A DNA stretch of 64,000 nucleotides from Delphinapterus leucas (GCF_002288925.2 NW_022098026.1:17565731-17629730); one strand, 5' to 3'; positions 10,336 to 23,243 are shown, counted from the stretch's first letter. Notes: generated from the letters alone by a model not told the origin. Numbers and translations are program-made.

Positions 10336-11146
10336 CATTTTGGTCAGTAAACTAGAGTGGAAGTCAAAAGAACTTAATCCAAACTGGCAAATGACCTCAG
10401 AAAGAAAGGCAGAAAGAAAAAAAATAACAAATTAAAAAAGCAAAAAAGAAAAACACCTTAGAAAAATTCAGAACCTGTCAGTATCAGCCCAGACCCTTAT
10501 AAAAGGTTTTCGTGTTGGTCACTCAGCCCCAATACACCTCATTAGGCAGTTTACTCAAAAGAGTCTTAAATGAATTAATTATAAGGGAAACACCTCTGGA
10601 GAGCATGGGGTTTTACCTTTTCTCTTTCCTATTCCTGCCACACTCCTCCATGTTCCACCTCAATAAATTGGTCCTGTGACAAGATTGCAGTGGAACCCAA
10701 AGCCCTGCCTGAACCCACTATAAGAAGTTATTACCCAGTGACCAGCCCACAGCTTCTCGGGGGCAGACGGAAACTTTCCCTAAGGACATCTGGAGCCATG
10801 AAGGAAAACAGCCCTGCTGGACCGGCACTGTGCTAAAAAAGCACAGCCAAATGGAAAAGCAAAGGCTTGGGAGCTAAAAATAGATGCTATACTCACCCAG
10901 CAGCAAAAGCCTTTGCTTTCTGCCAGTTTCTCCCCTCTTTTTTTGTAGACAAAATGGAACGGCTGAGTGCCACATGAGCTTTCCCCAGCAACCTGGCTCC
11001 TTGGGGCACCAATCACACTGAAAGACACGGACTCAGTTCATAGACAGCACTAGGTTCTGGACAGGTGCCTGGCCATGTCTGGGTGTGCAGAGGAGTGGGA
11101 GCGCAAGGCTCAGTGAGGATGAACATGGGACAGAAGCTGCCACATC
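10336..11146. other. Unique sequence with a candidate exon
   Basis: No repeat is recognised. It is A-rich at 10380-10460 and contains the minus-strand candidate exon at 10897-11017, listed separately. Confidence 0.5.
10897..11017 (-). other. Candidate unannotated exon, minus strand
   Basis: On the minus strand, a pyrimidine-rich acceptor gtgtctttcag is followed by 121 bp and then a strong donor, CTGG followed by gtgagtata. One frame is open through the whole block (SVIGAPRSQVAGESSC, then GTQPFHFVYKKRGEK, then KGFCCW). I do not recognise the peptide. It lies 3 kb upstream of the SIL1 start exon on the same strand, so an alternative 5' exon of SIL1 is possible, but splice-like signals also occur by chance. 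Confidence 0.3.
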
Positions 11147-11160
11147 AAGAATGAGAAGTC

Positions 11161-11367
11161 GGGCTTCCCTGGTGGCGCAGTGGTTGAGAGTCCGCCTGCC
11201 AATGCAGGGGACACGGGTTCGTGCCCCGGTCTGGGAAGATCCTACATGCCGCAGAGCGGCTGGGCCCGTGAGCCATGGCCGCTGGGCCTGCGTGTCCGGA
11301 GCCTGTGCTCCACAACGGGAGAGGCCACAGCAGTGAGAGGCCCACGTACAGCAGAAAAAAAAAAAAA
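11161..11367 (+). mobile_element. CHR-type SINE, short subfamily
   Basis: Full CHR head and body ending gagaggcccacgtacagcag, with an A tail. The perfect 14-bp TSD is aagaatgagaagtc at 11147-11160 and 11368-11381. Confidence 0.96.
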
Positions 11368-11381
11368 AAGAATGAGAAGTC

Positions 11382-13404
11382 AAGAAAGGCCCAGGGAGAT
11401 GGGTCCCAAGAGGACACAGCCCTAGAGCTTCCCATAATGTCCCATACCTTTTTTATTCTTGCATCCTTGGCTGTGGGGAAAAGGAGAACAAAAAATGGAA
11501 TTAGGGGACTCACAGCATTATCAGGACAACATACATTAAGAGAGAAAAGGATTATCCAAAAGCCACAGACTTCCCTTCCCCTACATGAGACCGTTCATGT
11601 GTATGTGCATATACACACACACAGAGAGCTAGACGCTTCCTTCTTACAGCCAGGGATAAACACCTGGAACTGATGCTGGGGTGGGGGTGGGAGGGGAATG
11701 AGAAGGAACAGATAAATGAGAATGAAATCAAGGGCAAAGACAACAAATGAGCAGGAGGAGGAGGCCTAGAAGGGACTGCGGAAGAAGGGGTTGGGGGCAG
11801 CTGATGCACTAACAGCATACCCACCTCCTGGAGTGGGATGGCAGGCCGGGTGAGAGAAATGGCAGCTCCCACAGGGCTCCTTGCCACCTCCATCACCTGC
11901 ACACACACTAACGCCCTCAGAAGCATTTTCTGACAATACTAAGGATGACAGGTCGATTCGCAAATGGATCCTTCATCTCCCCCACCCCCAATAATTCCAT
12001 GTGGACTGCACATCTGACCTATTCATTGGCTCCATGTATTTTCCCATGAATCAGAGATAAAGAGAGAGAGAACATGGTGGTGGGAGCAGTGCCTGGGGAG
12101 AGGCCTAGGAGCAGTGAGGCTGGGAGAAAGGTGTGAGACAGTTTCCCAGGCATTGCAAGGGTACCCAGAGAACAAGTGCAAACTCTGCAGCACGCAGGCA
12201 TGGGTAATGCTGTCCTCTGTCCTCATAAGGCCTGGCCTGTAACTATGTCACCTGGGCTTTGTCCTTATTCAAGAAGTGGCGATGGAGAGCAAGCAGGCAC
12301 GTTTTCCCTTGGGCTTTACACTGAAGCTGGGGGGAAGGGGGAAAGAGGGAAAGGAGAAGCGGCCCACAGTTTGGTTCTGCCAGGATGGTCCACCATCACA
12401 AGCAGGGACATAGGCAGCAGCAGCAGCAAAAGAAAACCTCAGACCCTGACATAAGCAAGCCAAAGTCATGGAATCCCACTGAGGCATAGTTTGGCACTTG
12501 GCCTGAGGTTAGTGCCCTCCCCAAATTACTTGCCACCCACTAACCCTGAGTTCACCTGATCACCTGCTCCTGTACACCCTGGATAACAAACCTTCCCATC
12601 ATCCTGGGCTCTCAAAAGAAGACAGAACTACATCTTTTCATTTATGGCCTTCTTCTGACTTACAAAACCATCACTCAGTCCAGGAAAGGGGAATGCATTT
12701 CAGTGTTCCACCAGTAACTCTTTCCTTAAGTATCCTTGGGCTTTGAGACAGAAGAGATGATAAGGTACTTGAGATGCCCATTTTTCTATCAAAACTGGCC
12801 ACGTGTAGTCTGTACTTCTACTTAAATAGAGGTTGGATGCTCTCAGCAATCTGTATTGCCAGCCTGGAGCAGATGCTTGGGGCACAGGTGGGAGAAGGCC
12901 CTTGGACTCACTAGCCCTTGCCTCCCTGGTGCCTTATACTCTCCTCTCAATTCAGACAGGACTCTAGGAGGGGACTGGGCCGTTTGTATACAAGACATCT
13001 TCCTGTAACTTTTATCTTCTCTTAAGGCAGGAACGCAAAAGAATGGCATGAGGATGGCAGGAAGCCAACAGAGGAAGGAGGAGTGGAACTGCTGGACCTC
13101 CTAAAGCTTCTGACATGCTGGTAGGTCCCATGGACAGTGGCTGCTCTCCAGTCTCAGGGCCAGAGCACAGGGGGAACAGGTAAACATCACAAGTGTTCTG
13201 GGCAGGGAGACCCACCTCAGCAGCCTGACTGGGAACGCTTGGAACTCCCATCTTATAAAATGCTCATGTTCTTAACCTACAGTGTATGTCCATGTATTTG
13301 TTTCCCCAAATCTTTTGGAAAAAGTGAAAGGGAAAGAATTTCTACTTCCATCTTATAAGAAGGAAATTAAAGCAAAGAGATTTAAAACATTGGGTTGAAA
13401 GTAT
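11382..13404. other. Unique intronic sequence, no gene or clear repeat seen
   Basis: Short CA and GA runs occur (11609-11623, 12058-12072). Open frames of up to about 120 codons appear on both strands, but they overlap, lack splice context and match nothing I know. Confidence 0.5.
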
Positions 13405-13620
13405 AGTACATGAATTTAGATTCAGACACATCTAAGGCCAAGTCTTCGCTCTGCCAATTTCTAGCTATGTGATCTTGGACACACACTTCGCTAGGCCTCA
13501 GTTTCTTCATCTATAAAATGGGCATAATAAGAGCTCCTACTTCAAAGAGTATTAGGGAGGATTAAATAAAACAATGAGTGGAAAGTACACGGTACAGCAC
13601 CTGGCACCTAGTTATCACAC
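13405..13620 (+). repeat. MIR SINE
   Basis: The sense MIR blocks cgctctgccaatttctagct, ctcagtttcttcatctataa, aatgggcataataagagctc and acagcacctggcacctagtt are all present in order. Confidence 0.92.
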
Positions 13621-14058
13621 CATCATTAGACCAGGGATGAGGACTTCCCCCTGGACCCACAGGCAGTCAGAGCCAGGCCAGGTACCCTAGAAACACTCTC
13701 CAGAGCTCCCTGACTCCTGCAGGATCTGCATACCCTCTAGCTGACCCCACATCTCAAATTTTAGGACCAAAGCCTTTTGCTGGTTATCTGCTTTCAGGAG
13801 GTGAAGGAAACAGATGTTAGAGGAGGACCCCCACAGCTAAAAACAGAGAGACTCCAGCCAGTTTTCTGCTGAGCACCGAGGCAGACCCAGCCCATTCAGT
13901 GCTTTTCCCAGCATATTAGTGTCCAGAGAGCCAGGCCACCATCGTGTAGAACTTCCACTTGCAGAAAGAGCTATAAGACAGTCTTCTGCTTTACAAACTG
14001 ACAGAGGATGAACTATTCCCACAAACACATTCATTACTATTTATGTGCTACACAAACT

Positions 14059-14060
<2 letters not shown>

Positions 14061-14091
<31 letters not shown>
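14061..14091 (+). repeat. (CA)n microsatellite
   Basis: About 15 uninterrupted CA units, so it is likely polymorphic in length. Confidence 0.97.
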
Positions 14092-14094
<3 letters not shown>

Positions 14095-14904
14095 GTCACT
14101 CACCTCTACACAAATAGAAGCTCACTGCCTAATTTGGGCAGACAAATATGAATCTGAAAAAACAATGCAAAGAGAACACTGAAAGGATAGTCCTGACAAG
14201 GAAGAACAATGTGCAAAGGCTTAGGAAGAGAAATGGATTTTTAAAGAATAATTTGAAGGACAAGAGAAGTAAGTTTGAAGAGGTCAGGCAAACAGGCTTT
14301 TTCCCCCATAAGACATAAACAAAGTCAGGAGGTAGACAGCAATTAAATAAAAAGAGGCTTTGAACTGCAAAAGAAATGTGGCTTCTAACCCCAGTCTAGC
14401 CCTAACTGGCTGGGAGGCTGGACCTGGAACATCCTTACACCACTGACCATTTGTGTAATGGCAACAGTGTGTGCCCCAAATACTGAAGTCATGCCTAAGG
14501 CCATGCAAATGGGGACTGCTCTCAACAAACCCAAGGCACCCTAAAAGGAAAGTGATCAGGTGAGACTACTGGAGGGTAAAAAGTTCACAGTGGATCCAAG
14601 CCTCTGCCTGACCAGGCCAAAATCCGCTTGTACAGCCTGCAAGGGAGAGCCCAAGTGAGGCCTTTCCAGTGGCAACACAGAGACAGGTGCTGGCCCTGCC
14701 AGAGAGCACATGGAGCCAAGAAGGTCTCCACAGGCCCAGCTGGGACTGGAGCTCTGGAAGGAAGGCAACACAGGATGGGATGAAATACGAAGTGGGCATT
14801 CCTGACCCCTCCTTAATACTCTGTACTCCAAAATGTGGGGGACATGGCCAATCCCATCCCTACCCCAGAAGAGAAGAGAACAGATCTTCAAGAAGGTAGC
14901 TAAG

Positions 14905-15106
14905 TCACTACTAAATATAAAATAGATAACCAACAAGGACCTACTGTATAGCACAGGGAAATACACTCAATATCTTGTAATAACCTATAATGGAAAGGAA
15001 TCTGAAGAAGAATAGATAGATATGTATAACTGAATCACTCTGCTGTACATTTGAAACTAATACAACATTGTAAATCAACTGTATTTCAATTAAAAAAATT
15101 TTTTTA
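14905..15106 (+). mobile_element. L1 3'-UTR tail, severely 5'-truncated
   Basis: The sequence is the artiodactyl/cetacean L1 3' end: ctactgtatagcacagggaa, tataactgaatcactctgct and acattgtaaatcaactgtat, then an A/T-rich tail. The perfect 12-bp TSD is aaggtagctaag at 14893-14904 and 15107-15118. Confidence 0.92.
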
Positions 15107-15118
15107 AAGGTAGCTAAG

Positions 15119-15592
15119 CATGTTAACAAAAAGCTGCAATCTCGGAGACAAAAGACAATGCTCCCTCTAAAAGAAATCAGGTGACAAGTAGAGTGACTGA
15201 ATAAACGGGAGCCCAGCCTGGCCCTCTCCAGACCTATCCTATTCAGCCCCAGCCTTCAAAGAATCTGAATGCTAGAAGGCAGCTTAAGACTTAGTCTTCA
15301 TTTGGACTGCTAACAATCCAAAAGACACAGCAGGCACTTGATACCTACACACAGAAAACAGAGTTCAATGCCTTCAGGTATGGGCTTGTCACTGCATCCA
15401 GGAAGGCTCTGGCAACTTCATGCCTGTTGAAGACAAAGAGGTAGAGAGGACTAGGGCAGAAGAAGAATTTTGGTGCCATCACCCAGAGGTGACAACCAAA
15501 GCAATAACAGATTTTCTGTATTACAGAGAAAACTTAAAGAGAAAGGAACAACGGGCCAAGAAGAGTTTTCAAACCATGACTGTACGTTAGGA
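15119..15592. other. Unique intronic sequence
   Basis: I see no gene, RNA or repeat in this stretch. Confidence 0.5.
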
Positions 15593-15604
15593 AAAGAAAG
15601 AGGA

Positions 15605-15863
15605 TGGGACTTCCCTGGTGGTTCAGTGGTTGAGAATCCGTCTTGCAATGCAGCGGATGCCGGTTCAATCCCTGGTGGGGGAACTAAGATACCATATGCT
15701 GCAGGGCAACTGAGCCTGCATGCCACAACTACAGAGCCCAGGTGCTCTGAAGCCCACATGCCACAACTAGAGAACCTGCGCACTGCAACTAATGAGCCTG
15801 CGTGCCACAACTAAGACCCAACACAGCCAATAAATAAATAAATAATTTTTTTAAAAAAGAAAG
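15605..15863 (+). mobile_element. CHR-type SINE, long subfamily, internally shortened
   Basis: The head is tgggacttccctggtggttc and the B-box region is ccggttcaatccctgg. It has several acaacta units and a taaataaataaataa tail. The 12-bp TSD is aaagaaagagga at 15593-15604 and 15864-15875. Confidence 0.95.
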
Positions 15864-16565
15864 AAAGAAAGAGGAGCAATCCAGGGACCAAGATGAAGAA
15901 CATTAAGAATAGTGCAGAATTACACAGGTCAAGAGAGGAGGGAATCCTGAGAAAATCAAGTTGTGGGTTCAACAAAGTCAAGAGGTCAGTCAGAACGAGG
16001 ATGAGAAAAGCCACTGGATTTGGCAACAAGCTGGAGGGCCCTTCAAAAGAGGGCACACTTGTGAAGAAATAGAGGCACAAGGGTAGAACACCTGGAAAAG
16101 CTGAGTAGGTCCACTGAAGTTTGGAGATTTGGGGCCACTTCTAAATCCAATTTTTTCAACCTTTCCCCTAGAGTCATAATGATAACAGAGAAAATACTGA
16201 CCCCGGTGGTCATATAGAGAGATTCTCTGATGCCATATGGTAGGTTCCCTTGATGGAGTAGAGCTATCCCTCAACACACACATCCTCAGGATAGTGATGG
16301 ACACAGTCACATCAGTAGAGAAAGGAGGCAAGGAGACAAAGTCTCCAAGAACAAACTCCCATCAGACACACAACTCCACCTTCTCTGAGCTCTCAGCCAT
16401 GCCTCAGACCGCTCTGAAGCTTTAGTCCTCACACTCTGTAGAGCTGTAATAATCATAATTATAGCACTTGGACCGAGGGATAAAGAGAAATATCCCCATG
16501 ACACCCAATTCCCTAGTATTAAAATGCAGTATTTGGGCAGCCCAGAAGAAAACAAATTCTGTATA

Positions 16566-16815
16566 ATAATAATTATAGTCAATATTTATAGAGCACTTTC
16601 TATGTTCCAAGCAAAGTTCTAAGCTCATTTACTCTTCACCACAACCCTGTGATGGGGTTCTAATATGCTGCTTATTTTGCCCATGAGGGGACTAAAATTC
16701 AGAGAGGTTAAGTAATTTGCCCAAGTTCACACAGTCAGAGAGTAGTAGAGTCAGGAATCAAAGCCATTCCGGCCCCAGAACCCATGCTCTTTCTACAGAC
16801 CATGCTGCCTTTCGA
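16566..16815 (-). repeat. MIR, antisense, near full length
   Basis: The plus strand shows catgaggggactaaaattca, gaggttaagtaatttgccca, gttcacacagtcagagagta and aacccatgctctttctacag in reverse-complement MIR order. Confidence 0.93.
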
Positions 16816-17654
16816 GCGGTCTATGAAATCAGCCATTCATTTTATTTGTTTTGCAACAATGTGAATAAAAAGGCACACATTTTGTGTCAGGAGAGAAATT
16901 TTTTAATGAGCCTACTGGAGCCCTCTTGCGGAGAGAGCCACTTCTACCACATCTATATTTCTGCACATCATACACACACACGCATGCACACACATTTTGA
17001 TTACTGAATGTCCTTCGCACAGCCCAGCCCACAGTAGAGACACAGATATTCAAGAAGAAGAAGGCCCTTGCCTCAGACTGCAACCAGTTCACTGGCACCC
17101 TGTGTGACTTGACCTCTTAACCTCCTATAACTCAGGCTCCCCAGCTGTACAAGAAGCAAAAGCATCCTTGCTCTCCCTCACAGAGTCCAGCACAAAGCAC
17201 TTCCCTCATACATACCCAACTGTCTGGAAAGAACTTAGCAGAGAGGAGGAGAGAACTATATTGGGTAAAAGTTGGCCAAGATGATATCCAAGCTCATTTA
17301 CAACTAGTCTATGATCCTATTCCCCACGCATGAAATATATAGGACAGGATTATTTCTACATGGCACATGAAGAAAATAGAGCCCAAAAGGGTGAATGGGG
17401 CTTGCCTAAGCACACCAGCAAGCAACCAGGCAAAGTAGAGAAATATACCAGCCATGGTCGGTGTATTTTCCACTAGGCTCCAGACTGCACGTTTCTAGCA
17501 GGGAGTGGGCAAGGAAATCTACTCCTTATACTTGCTCCCCAACACTGCATGAGGTCCTTAGAGTGATCAGCCTGTGTCTCATGACAGCAGCCAAGGTTAC
17601 CAAAAACTCTACTCAACTCCATCTCCACTCCAGACCTGGATTTCCACCCAGGTC

Positions 17655-17850
17655 TCCCCAATTAGTTGTGGGACTTAGGGCTAGCCATTTAACCTCTCTC
17701 CAAGTTTCAATTCCTTCATCTAAAAAGGGACTTAATAGTAATTATTTTGTAGGATGGGTGTTAGCATTAAATGAGATGACATGAAGCATATAGCACAATG
17801 CTTGACACAAACCAAGGGCTCAAGAAGCTTGTAGCTCTCACTAACAACTA
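17655..17850 (+). repeat. MIR SINE
   Basis: Sense MIR blocks: gccatttaacctctctccaa, gtttcaattccttcatctaa, ttagcattaaatgagatgac and tagcacaatgcttgacacaa. Confidence 0.88.
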
Positions 17851-19592
17851 CTGTTAGAGAAAATTCTGAGCAAAGGACAGGATAAACAAAAGCAGTGAGG
17901 CTTCACCCCCATATAGAAGTGTCTTCTGTTCTGATAATCAAGTCTCTCCTTGGAACCCAGCTTCCCTGAGCTGCAAATCTGCCCACACACCTGGACTACA
18001 CTCTAGGTGGCTACAGAGGCATTTCCATTGAAACCTTTAAGCAATATTGGCTGGCTCTGCATCAGTGCCCACCGGAGAGCTGACTAAGAACAGCCACTTC
18101 AGAGCCCAGCTTCCTGGTGATTCAGGCCTGTCTTCATATTCCTGCTGCTGCTCTCATATCTCTAAGAGAGAATAGGGAAGGCAAGAGCAGCAGAGGCAAA
18201 TTCAGCAGACTTAGACTGCTTGGACCACCCTAGAAAGGGTCAGTTGCTATCCAGGGAGTAAGAGCTCCAGGGCCACCTCCTTCCCTCTCCTTTTAAACTA
18301 ATAACGATATCTCCTAACAGTAAGCATGATGGGCTTTCTTTATAGCCTGCTCCCCAAGAATACCAGGACCTTCATACACTCATCTACAAACCACAGTCTG
18401 GGGCTGGAGAGGGATCAGAATTCATCTTTCCTTTCCCCTGCTGTGTCCAAACTTCCAGCAAACGTCAGGGCCTCATAGTGGGACTATGGTAGGATAGGGA
18501 AGAAGGTATGACTTCTAGTCCATAGCTCCAAGTGCACTATCAGCAAATCAGTAAGCACACCAACCCTTATTCTGTGCCAGCCACTCTGGCACTTTGGATT
18601 ACAAGAATTCAGCATTCACACTCTAGAAACAGGTACCTCAGGTCCCCTGAGCACACTGGGAACCATACTGTATAACACAACATACAAAAGATACCATCAC
18701 TGTCCGCAGGTGTTTTATGTCCTGTTGACCATCAGTGAGTAGCATGGTTTTCCATATCTGAGTCTCAGACAGTACAATTAAGAAGAAAGTGCTGTTAAGG
18801 AATATGCCGTGAGAAAATAAATACTGTTCTGGGCAACTTGAGACACAAATTATAACTTAGAAATGATGAGACGGGCAACAATTAGGGTGATCCTTAAACT
18901 AATTGAGGAACCCCAAGAAAACAGCATTTACCTACAGAAAACCTTAGCGGCAGCACAAGTACGGATCACCAATCACTGAACTCGCGACTACCATGTTGGC
19001 ATTGACTATGTTTTGGAGGTAAGTCAGCAACTGAAACAACATATTTTATTTTTAACACACCTGAGAGTCCAAGACTATTCATAATTCCAGATCCTTAAAA
19101 ACTTGAAAGGAGGATAAATTTTAAAGTGTACACATTTACATACGTGGGCAGAAACACAAAAATCAGATGCTTCTCAACACAGCTCAGGGAGCCATAACTC
19201 ACGGTTTTCAGAATCCCACCTAACACCCAGAGAAAATCTCTGAGAGATTGTGGGAGGCTGGGTAGGTAGCCAAGAAACAAAGAAACCTAAACTCAGCACT
19301 TGGCAAGACAATTAAGGAGGAGAGGATTTTAAATGCATTGTTTCTGACTCTAAATATGTCTACATTTATTACCAATTTGGGATCAGAAACCACATTTAGC
19401 TCTGCCGGTGACCACGCACTAAAAATATTAAGCAGAGTATTGCCTAGGAAACAGCAGTCCTCCCTGCTGCAGCAGCCCCATTTCAGAGCTGACTCTGCAA
19501 TGGTCCCAGGGCTCCCCATCCTGGGCTTTGCTAAGAGCCCAGTCACAAGCAGAACTGCCACTGTCCTGACAAAGCCCTGCTTGCTTTTTAGA
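17851..19592. other. Mostly unique intronic sequence
   Basis: A weak antisense L2-like piece lies at about 18540-18640 (ttattctgtgccagccactc). The splice-like block at 18938-19018 is listed separately. Nothing else is recognisable. Confidence 0.5.
18938..19018 (+). other. Candidate plus-strand exon-like block with CpG cluster
   Basis: An acceptor-like gcatttacctacag precedes 81 bp that end in a consensus donor, TTTTGGAG followed by gtaagtca. The block has several CpGs (tagcgg, tacgga, ctcgcgac) in otherwise CpG-poor DNA. No frame is open across it; one frame ends RDYHVGIDYVLE at the donor after a stop. It could be an antisense non-coding exon or chance. Confidence 0.2.
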
Positions 19593-19606
19593 AAGCAGCA
19601 GTAGGA

Positions 19607-19955
19607 GCTTCCTTGGTAGTGCAGTGGTTAAGAGTCCACCTGCCAATGCAGGGGACGTGGGGTCGAGCCCTGGTCCGGGAAGATCCCACATGCCACGGAG
19701 CAACTAAGCCCATGTGCCACAACTACTGAGCCTGTGCTCTAGAGCCCGCAAGCCACAACTACTGAGCCTGCATGCCACAACTACTGAAGCCCATGCACCT
19801 AGAGCCTGTGCTCTGCACGCAACAAGAAGCCACTGCAATGAGAAGCCCATGCACCACAACGAAGAGTAGACCCCACTCACCCCAACTAGAGAAAGCCCAC
19901 GCACAGCAACGAAGACCCAATGCAGCCAAAAATAAATAAATTTTTTTTAAAAAGC
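19607..19955 (+). mobile_element. CHR-type SINE, long subfamily (three acaactactga units)
   Basis: The head is gcttccttggtagtgcagtg, followed by three acaactactga units and then the cgaagacccaatgcagccaa end with a taaataaa tail. The TSD is aagcagcagtagga at 19593-19606 and aagcagcaatagga at 19956-19969 (13 of 14 identical). Confidence 0.96.
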
Positions 19956-20064
19956 AAGCAGCAATAGGAGCCAGGGCTAGAGACTACACAACCTCCTCAT
20001 CCTCTCCAAGGCTGTGTTACATGGTCAGTGAAATTCCATTTCATGGGCCTATAACAACTACAAC

Positions 20065-20180
20065 CCATCTGACTGGGAGCTCCGCAAGGGCAGGGACAAT
20101 GTCCACCTAAACCACTGCTGTATCCTCATTGCCTAGCACTGTGGCAGACACTCAAAAAATATCTGTTAGTTGAATAAAAT
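20065..20180 (+). repeat. L2 3'-end fragment
   Basis: It reads ctgggagctccgcaagggca, gggacaatgtccacctaaac, cattgcctagcactgtggca and gttagttgaataa, the typical L2 3' terminus. Confidence 0.85.
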
Positions 20181-20482
20181 TAATAATCTAAAAGGGGGTC
20201 ACGTGGAATACACAATGGAAAATAATGTCAGTGAAAATATGAACTATAGTGAAACATGAAAACAGATACATAAAATACTGTTGAATGAAGAACATAATGG
20301 CACATGTATATGAAATATTAGTACTTTGAAAAAAAGTGTGTGTAGCCATCTCTGTGATCGGACATGAAGTTATTAGAATTATGGAAAGCTATGCTCAATA
20401 AAGTCTTTCTTCCTAAAATGTTAGATATATGAGAAAATACTTAAACATTATTTTCAACACAGAACCTGTTCCCTTATCTACT

Positions 20483-20843
20483 TTTTTTTTAATAAGTTTA
20501 TTTATTTTATTTATTTATTTTTGGCTGTGTTGGGTCTTTGTTGCTGCACATGGGCTTTCTCTAGTTGCGGTGAGCAGGGGCTACTCTTCGTTGCTGTGTG
20601 CAGGCTTCTCATTGCGGTGGCTTCTCTTGTTGCTGAGCATGGGCTCTAGGCATGTAGGTTTCAGTATTTGTGTCACATGGGATCAGTAGTTGTGGCTCAC
20701 AGGCTCTAGAGCGCAGGCTCACTAGTTGTGGCATACGGGCCCAGTTGCTCCATGGCATGTGGGACCTTCCTGGACCAGGGCTCAGACCCATGTCCTCAGC
20801 AATGGCAGGCGGATTCCCAACCACTGCACCACCAGGAAAGCCC
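20483..20843 (-). mobile_element. CHR-type SINE, long subfamily, minus strand
   Basis: The plus strand starts with the reverse-complemented tail (tttatttatttttggctgtg) and ends with the reverse-complemented head (caccaccaggaaagccc). The TSD is tcccttatctact at 20470-20482 and tcccttatctgct at 20844-20856. It is one of only three SINEs in the SIL1 sense orientation. Confidence 0.95.
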
Positions 20844-21052
20844 TCCCTTATCTGCTAATTCGTTCTGGTGCCTGGGATCACAGAGACCTTGTTCAGCAAG
20901 ACCATCCATCTATCACAGAAAGAGAGAGCACAAGGAATAGCTGCAGTCTTAAAATCCAACTTATCAAGTTGACCTTTTTTACCAGAAGACTTCCAGTCTG
21001 CATCACCAGTGTGCCTGACTGCCAAGACAGGTAGCCAAGATGGAGGTGCAGA

Positions 21053-21075
21053 GAAAAAAAAAAAAAAAAAAAAAG
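21053..21075 (+). repeat. Poly(A) tract
   Basis: About 22 A residues follow aagatggaggtgcagag. No SINE body or convincing TSD is seen, so the source is unclear. Confidence 0.8.
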
Positions 21076-21957
21076 GATGCCAGAGCTCCAAATAGGTACC
21101 CCCACACCACACAGCCCATGGCCTACTACCCAGCAACATGCCTATTAAGAAAGGTAGCAGATACCAATCCTTCTAAAATTTCCAAAAAAAGAAGGGAACA
21201 CTTCTTAATTCATTCTGTGAGACCAGAATTACCCTGACACCAAAGCAAGACAAGGACACTACCAGAAATCTACAGACCAGTACCCTTATGAATATACATG
21301 CAAAAATCCTCAACAAAATACTAGCAAGGCAAATTCAGCGGCATATCAAAAGGATTATACAACATGATCAAATGGGATTTATCTTAGGAATACAAGGGCG
21401 GTTCATCATATGAAAATTAATCCATTTAATACATTACATTGGTAGAGTGAAGGGAAAAAAAACACATGATCATCTCAATTGACATAGAAAAGGCAGTTGA
21501 CAAAATCCAACATCGTTTCGTGATAAAAACATTCAATAAACCAGGGATAGAAAAGAACTTCCTTAACATAATTAAGGTCATATATGAAGAACCAACAGCT
21601 AACATCATACTCAATGATGAAAGACTAAAAGTTTTTCCTCTAAGATCAGGAATAACACAAGGATGCCTGCTTTTGTCACTTAGATTCAACATAATACTGG
21701 ACGTTCTAGCCAAAGCAATTAGGCAAGAAAAAGAAATAAAAGGCATCCATATTAGAAAGGAAGAAGCAAAACTATCCGTTTGCAGGTGACTTGATCTTAT
21801 ACAAAGAAAACCCTGAAGAATCTACAAACAAAAACTATTAGAGCTAATAAATTCAGCAGGTACAAAATCAAAACTCAAATCAGTTGTATTTCTATACACT
21901 AACAACTAGCAATCCAGAAAGAAAATTAAGAAAATAATTCCATTTAAAATAGTATCA

Positions 21958-22434
21958 GGGCTTCCCTCATGGTGCAGTGGTTAAGAATCCACCTGCCAAT
22001 GCAGGGGACACAGATTCGATCCCTGGCCTGGGAAAAGCCCACATGCCATGGAGCAGCTAAGCCCATGCAGCACAACTACTGAGCCTGCACTCTAGAGCCC
22101 GCGAGCCACAACTACTGAGCCCACGCACCAAAACTACTGAAGCCCACGTACCGTAGAGCCTGCATGCCACAACTACTGAGCCCACACACCGCAACTACTG
22201 AAATCCATGTGCTCTAGGGCCTGTGTGCCGCAACTACTGAGCCCGCATGCTGCAACTACTGAAGCCTGTGCGCCTAGAACCTGTGCTCTGCAACAAGAAG
22301 CCACTACAGTGAGAAGACCGCACACCGCAACAAAGAGTAGCCCCAGCTCACTGAAACTAGAGAAAGCCCGCACACAGCAACAAAGACCCAACATGGCCAA
22401 AAATAAATTTTAAAAAATAAATAAATAAATAAAT
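21958..22434 (+). mobile_element. CHR-type SINE, long subfamily, expanded to ~477 bp
   Basis: Between a normal head (ggcttccctcatggtgcagt) and a normal 3' end (acaaagacccaacatggcca) there are seven copies or near-copies of the aactactga unit, more than in any other SINE here. The TSD is aaaatagtatca at 21946-21957 and aaaatagcatca at 22435-22446. Confidence 0.95.
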
Positions 22435-23105
22435 AAAATAGCATCAAAAAGAATAAAATACTTAGGAATAAATTTAATCAAAGAAGAAAGCCTTTAACCA
22501 AAAGACTTATACACTGGAAACTACAACACATTACTAAAAGAAATTAAAGAAGACCTAAATAAATAGAAAGATGTTCTGGGTTCCTGAACTGGAAGACTTA
22601 ATTTCATTAAGATGACAATACTACCCAAAGCAATATACAGATTCAACATATTCTCTGTCAAAATCGCAAAAGCATTTTTTGCAGAAATGAAAAAACTAAT
22701 CCTAAAATTCATATGGAATTTTAAGGTACCCAACCCAAAATAATCCTGAAGAACAACAAAGTTGGAGGATTCACACATCCTGATTTCAAAACCTTACCAC
22801 AAAGCTACAATAATCAAAACTGCACAAAACTCACATAAAGATAAATATATACTCTTATATCGACATAAGGATAAACATACCCTCTTATATCATTACATCA
22901 ATTGATTTTTAACAAGGGTGCCATTGACTAAAAATGGAGCAAAGATCTAAATTTAGCAGCTAAAACTATACCATTCTTGGAAGAAAACGTACGGGCCAAA
23001 CTTCATAACCTTGGATAGGGCAACAGTTTCTTAAATATGACACAAAACCACAAGTGATAAAAGAAAAAAATAGATAAACTGCACTTCATCAAAATTTAAA
23101 AACTT

Positions 23106-23194
23106 TTTTAAACAACAAGGTGCTACTGTATAGCACAGGAAACTATATTCAATATCCTGTAATGAACCATAATGGAAAAGAATATAAAAACAAA

Positions 23195-23243
<49 letters not shown>

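Noticed and set aside
18950..18975. cggcagcaca resembles the 5' end of U6 snRNA
   Set aside because: Similarity ends after about ten bases; the U6 core and 3' end are absent.
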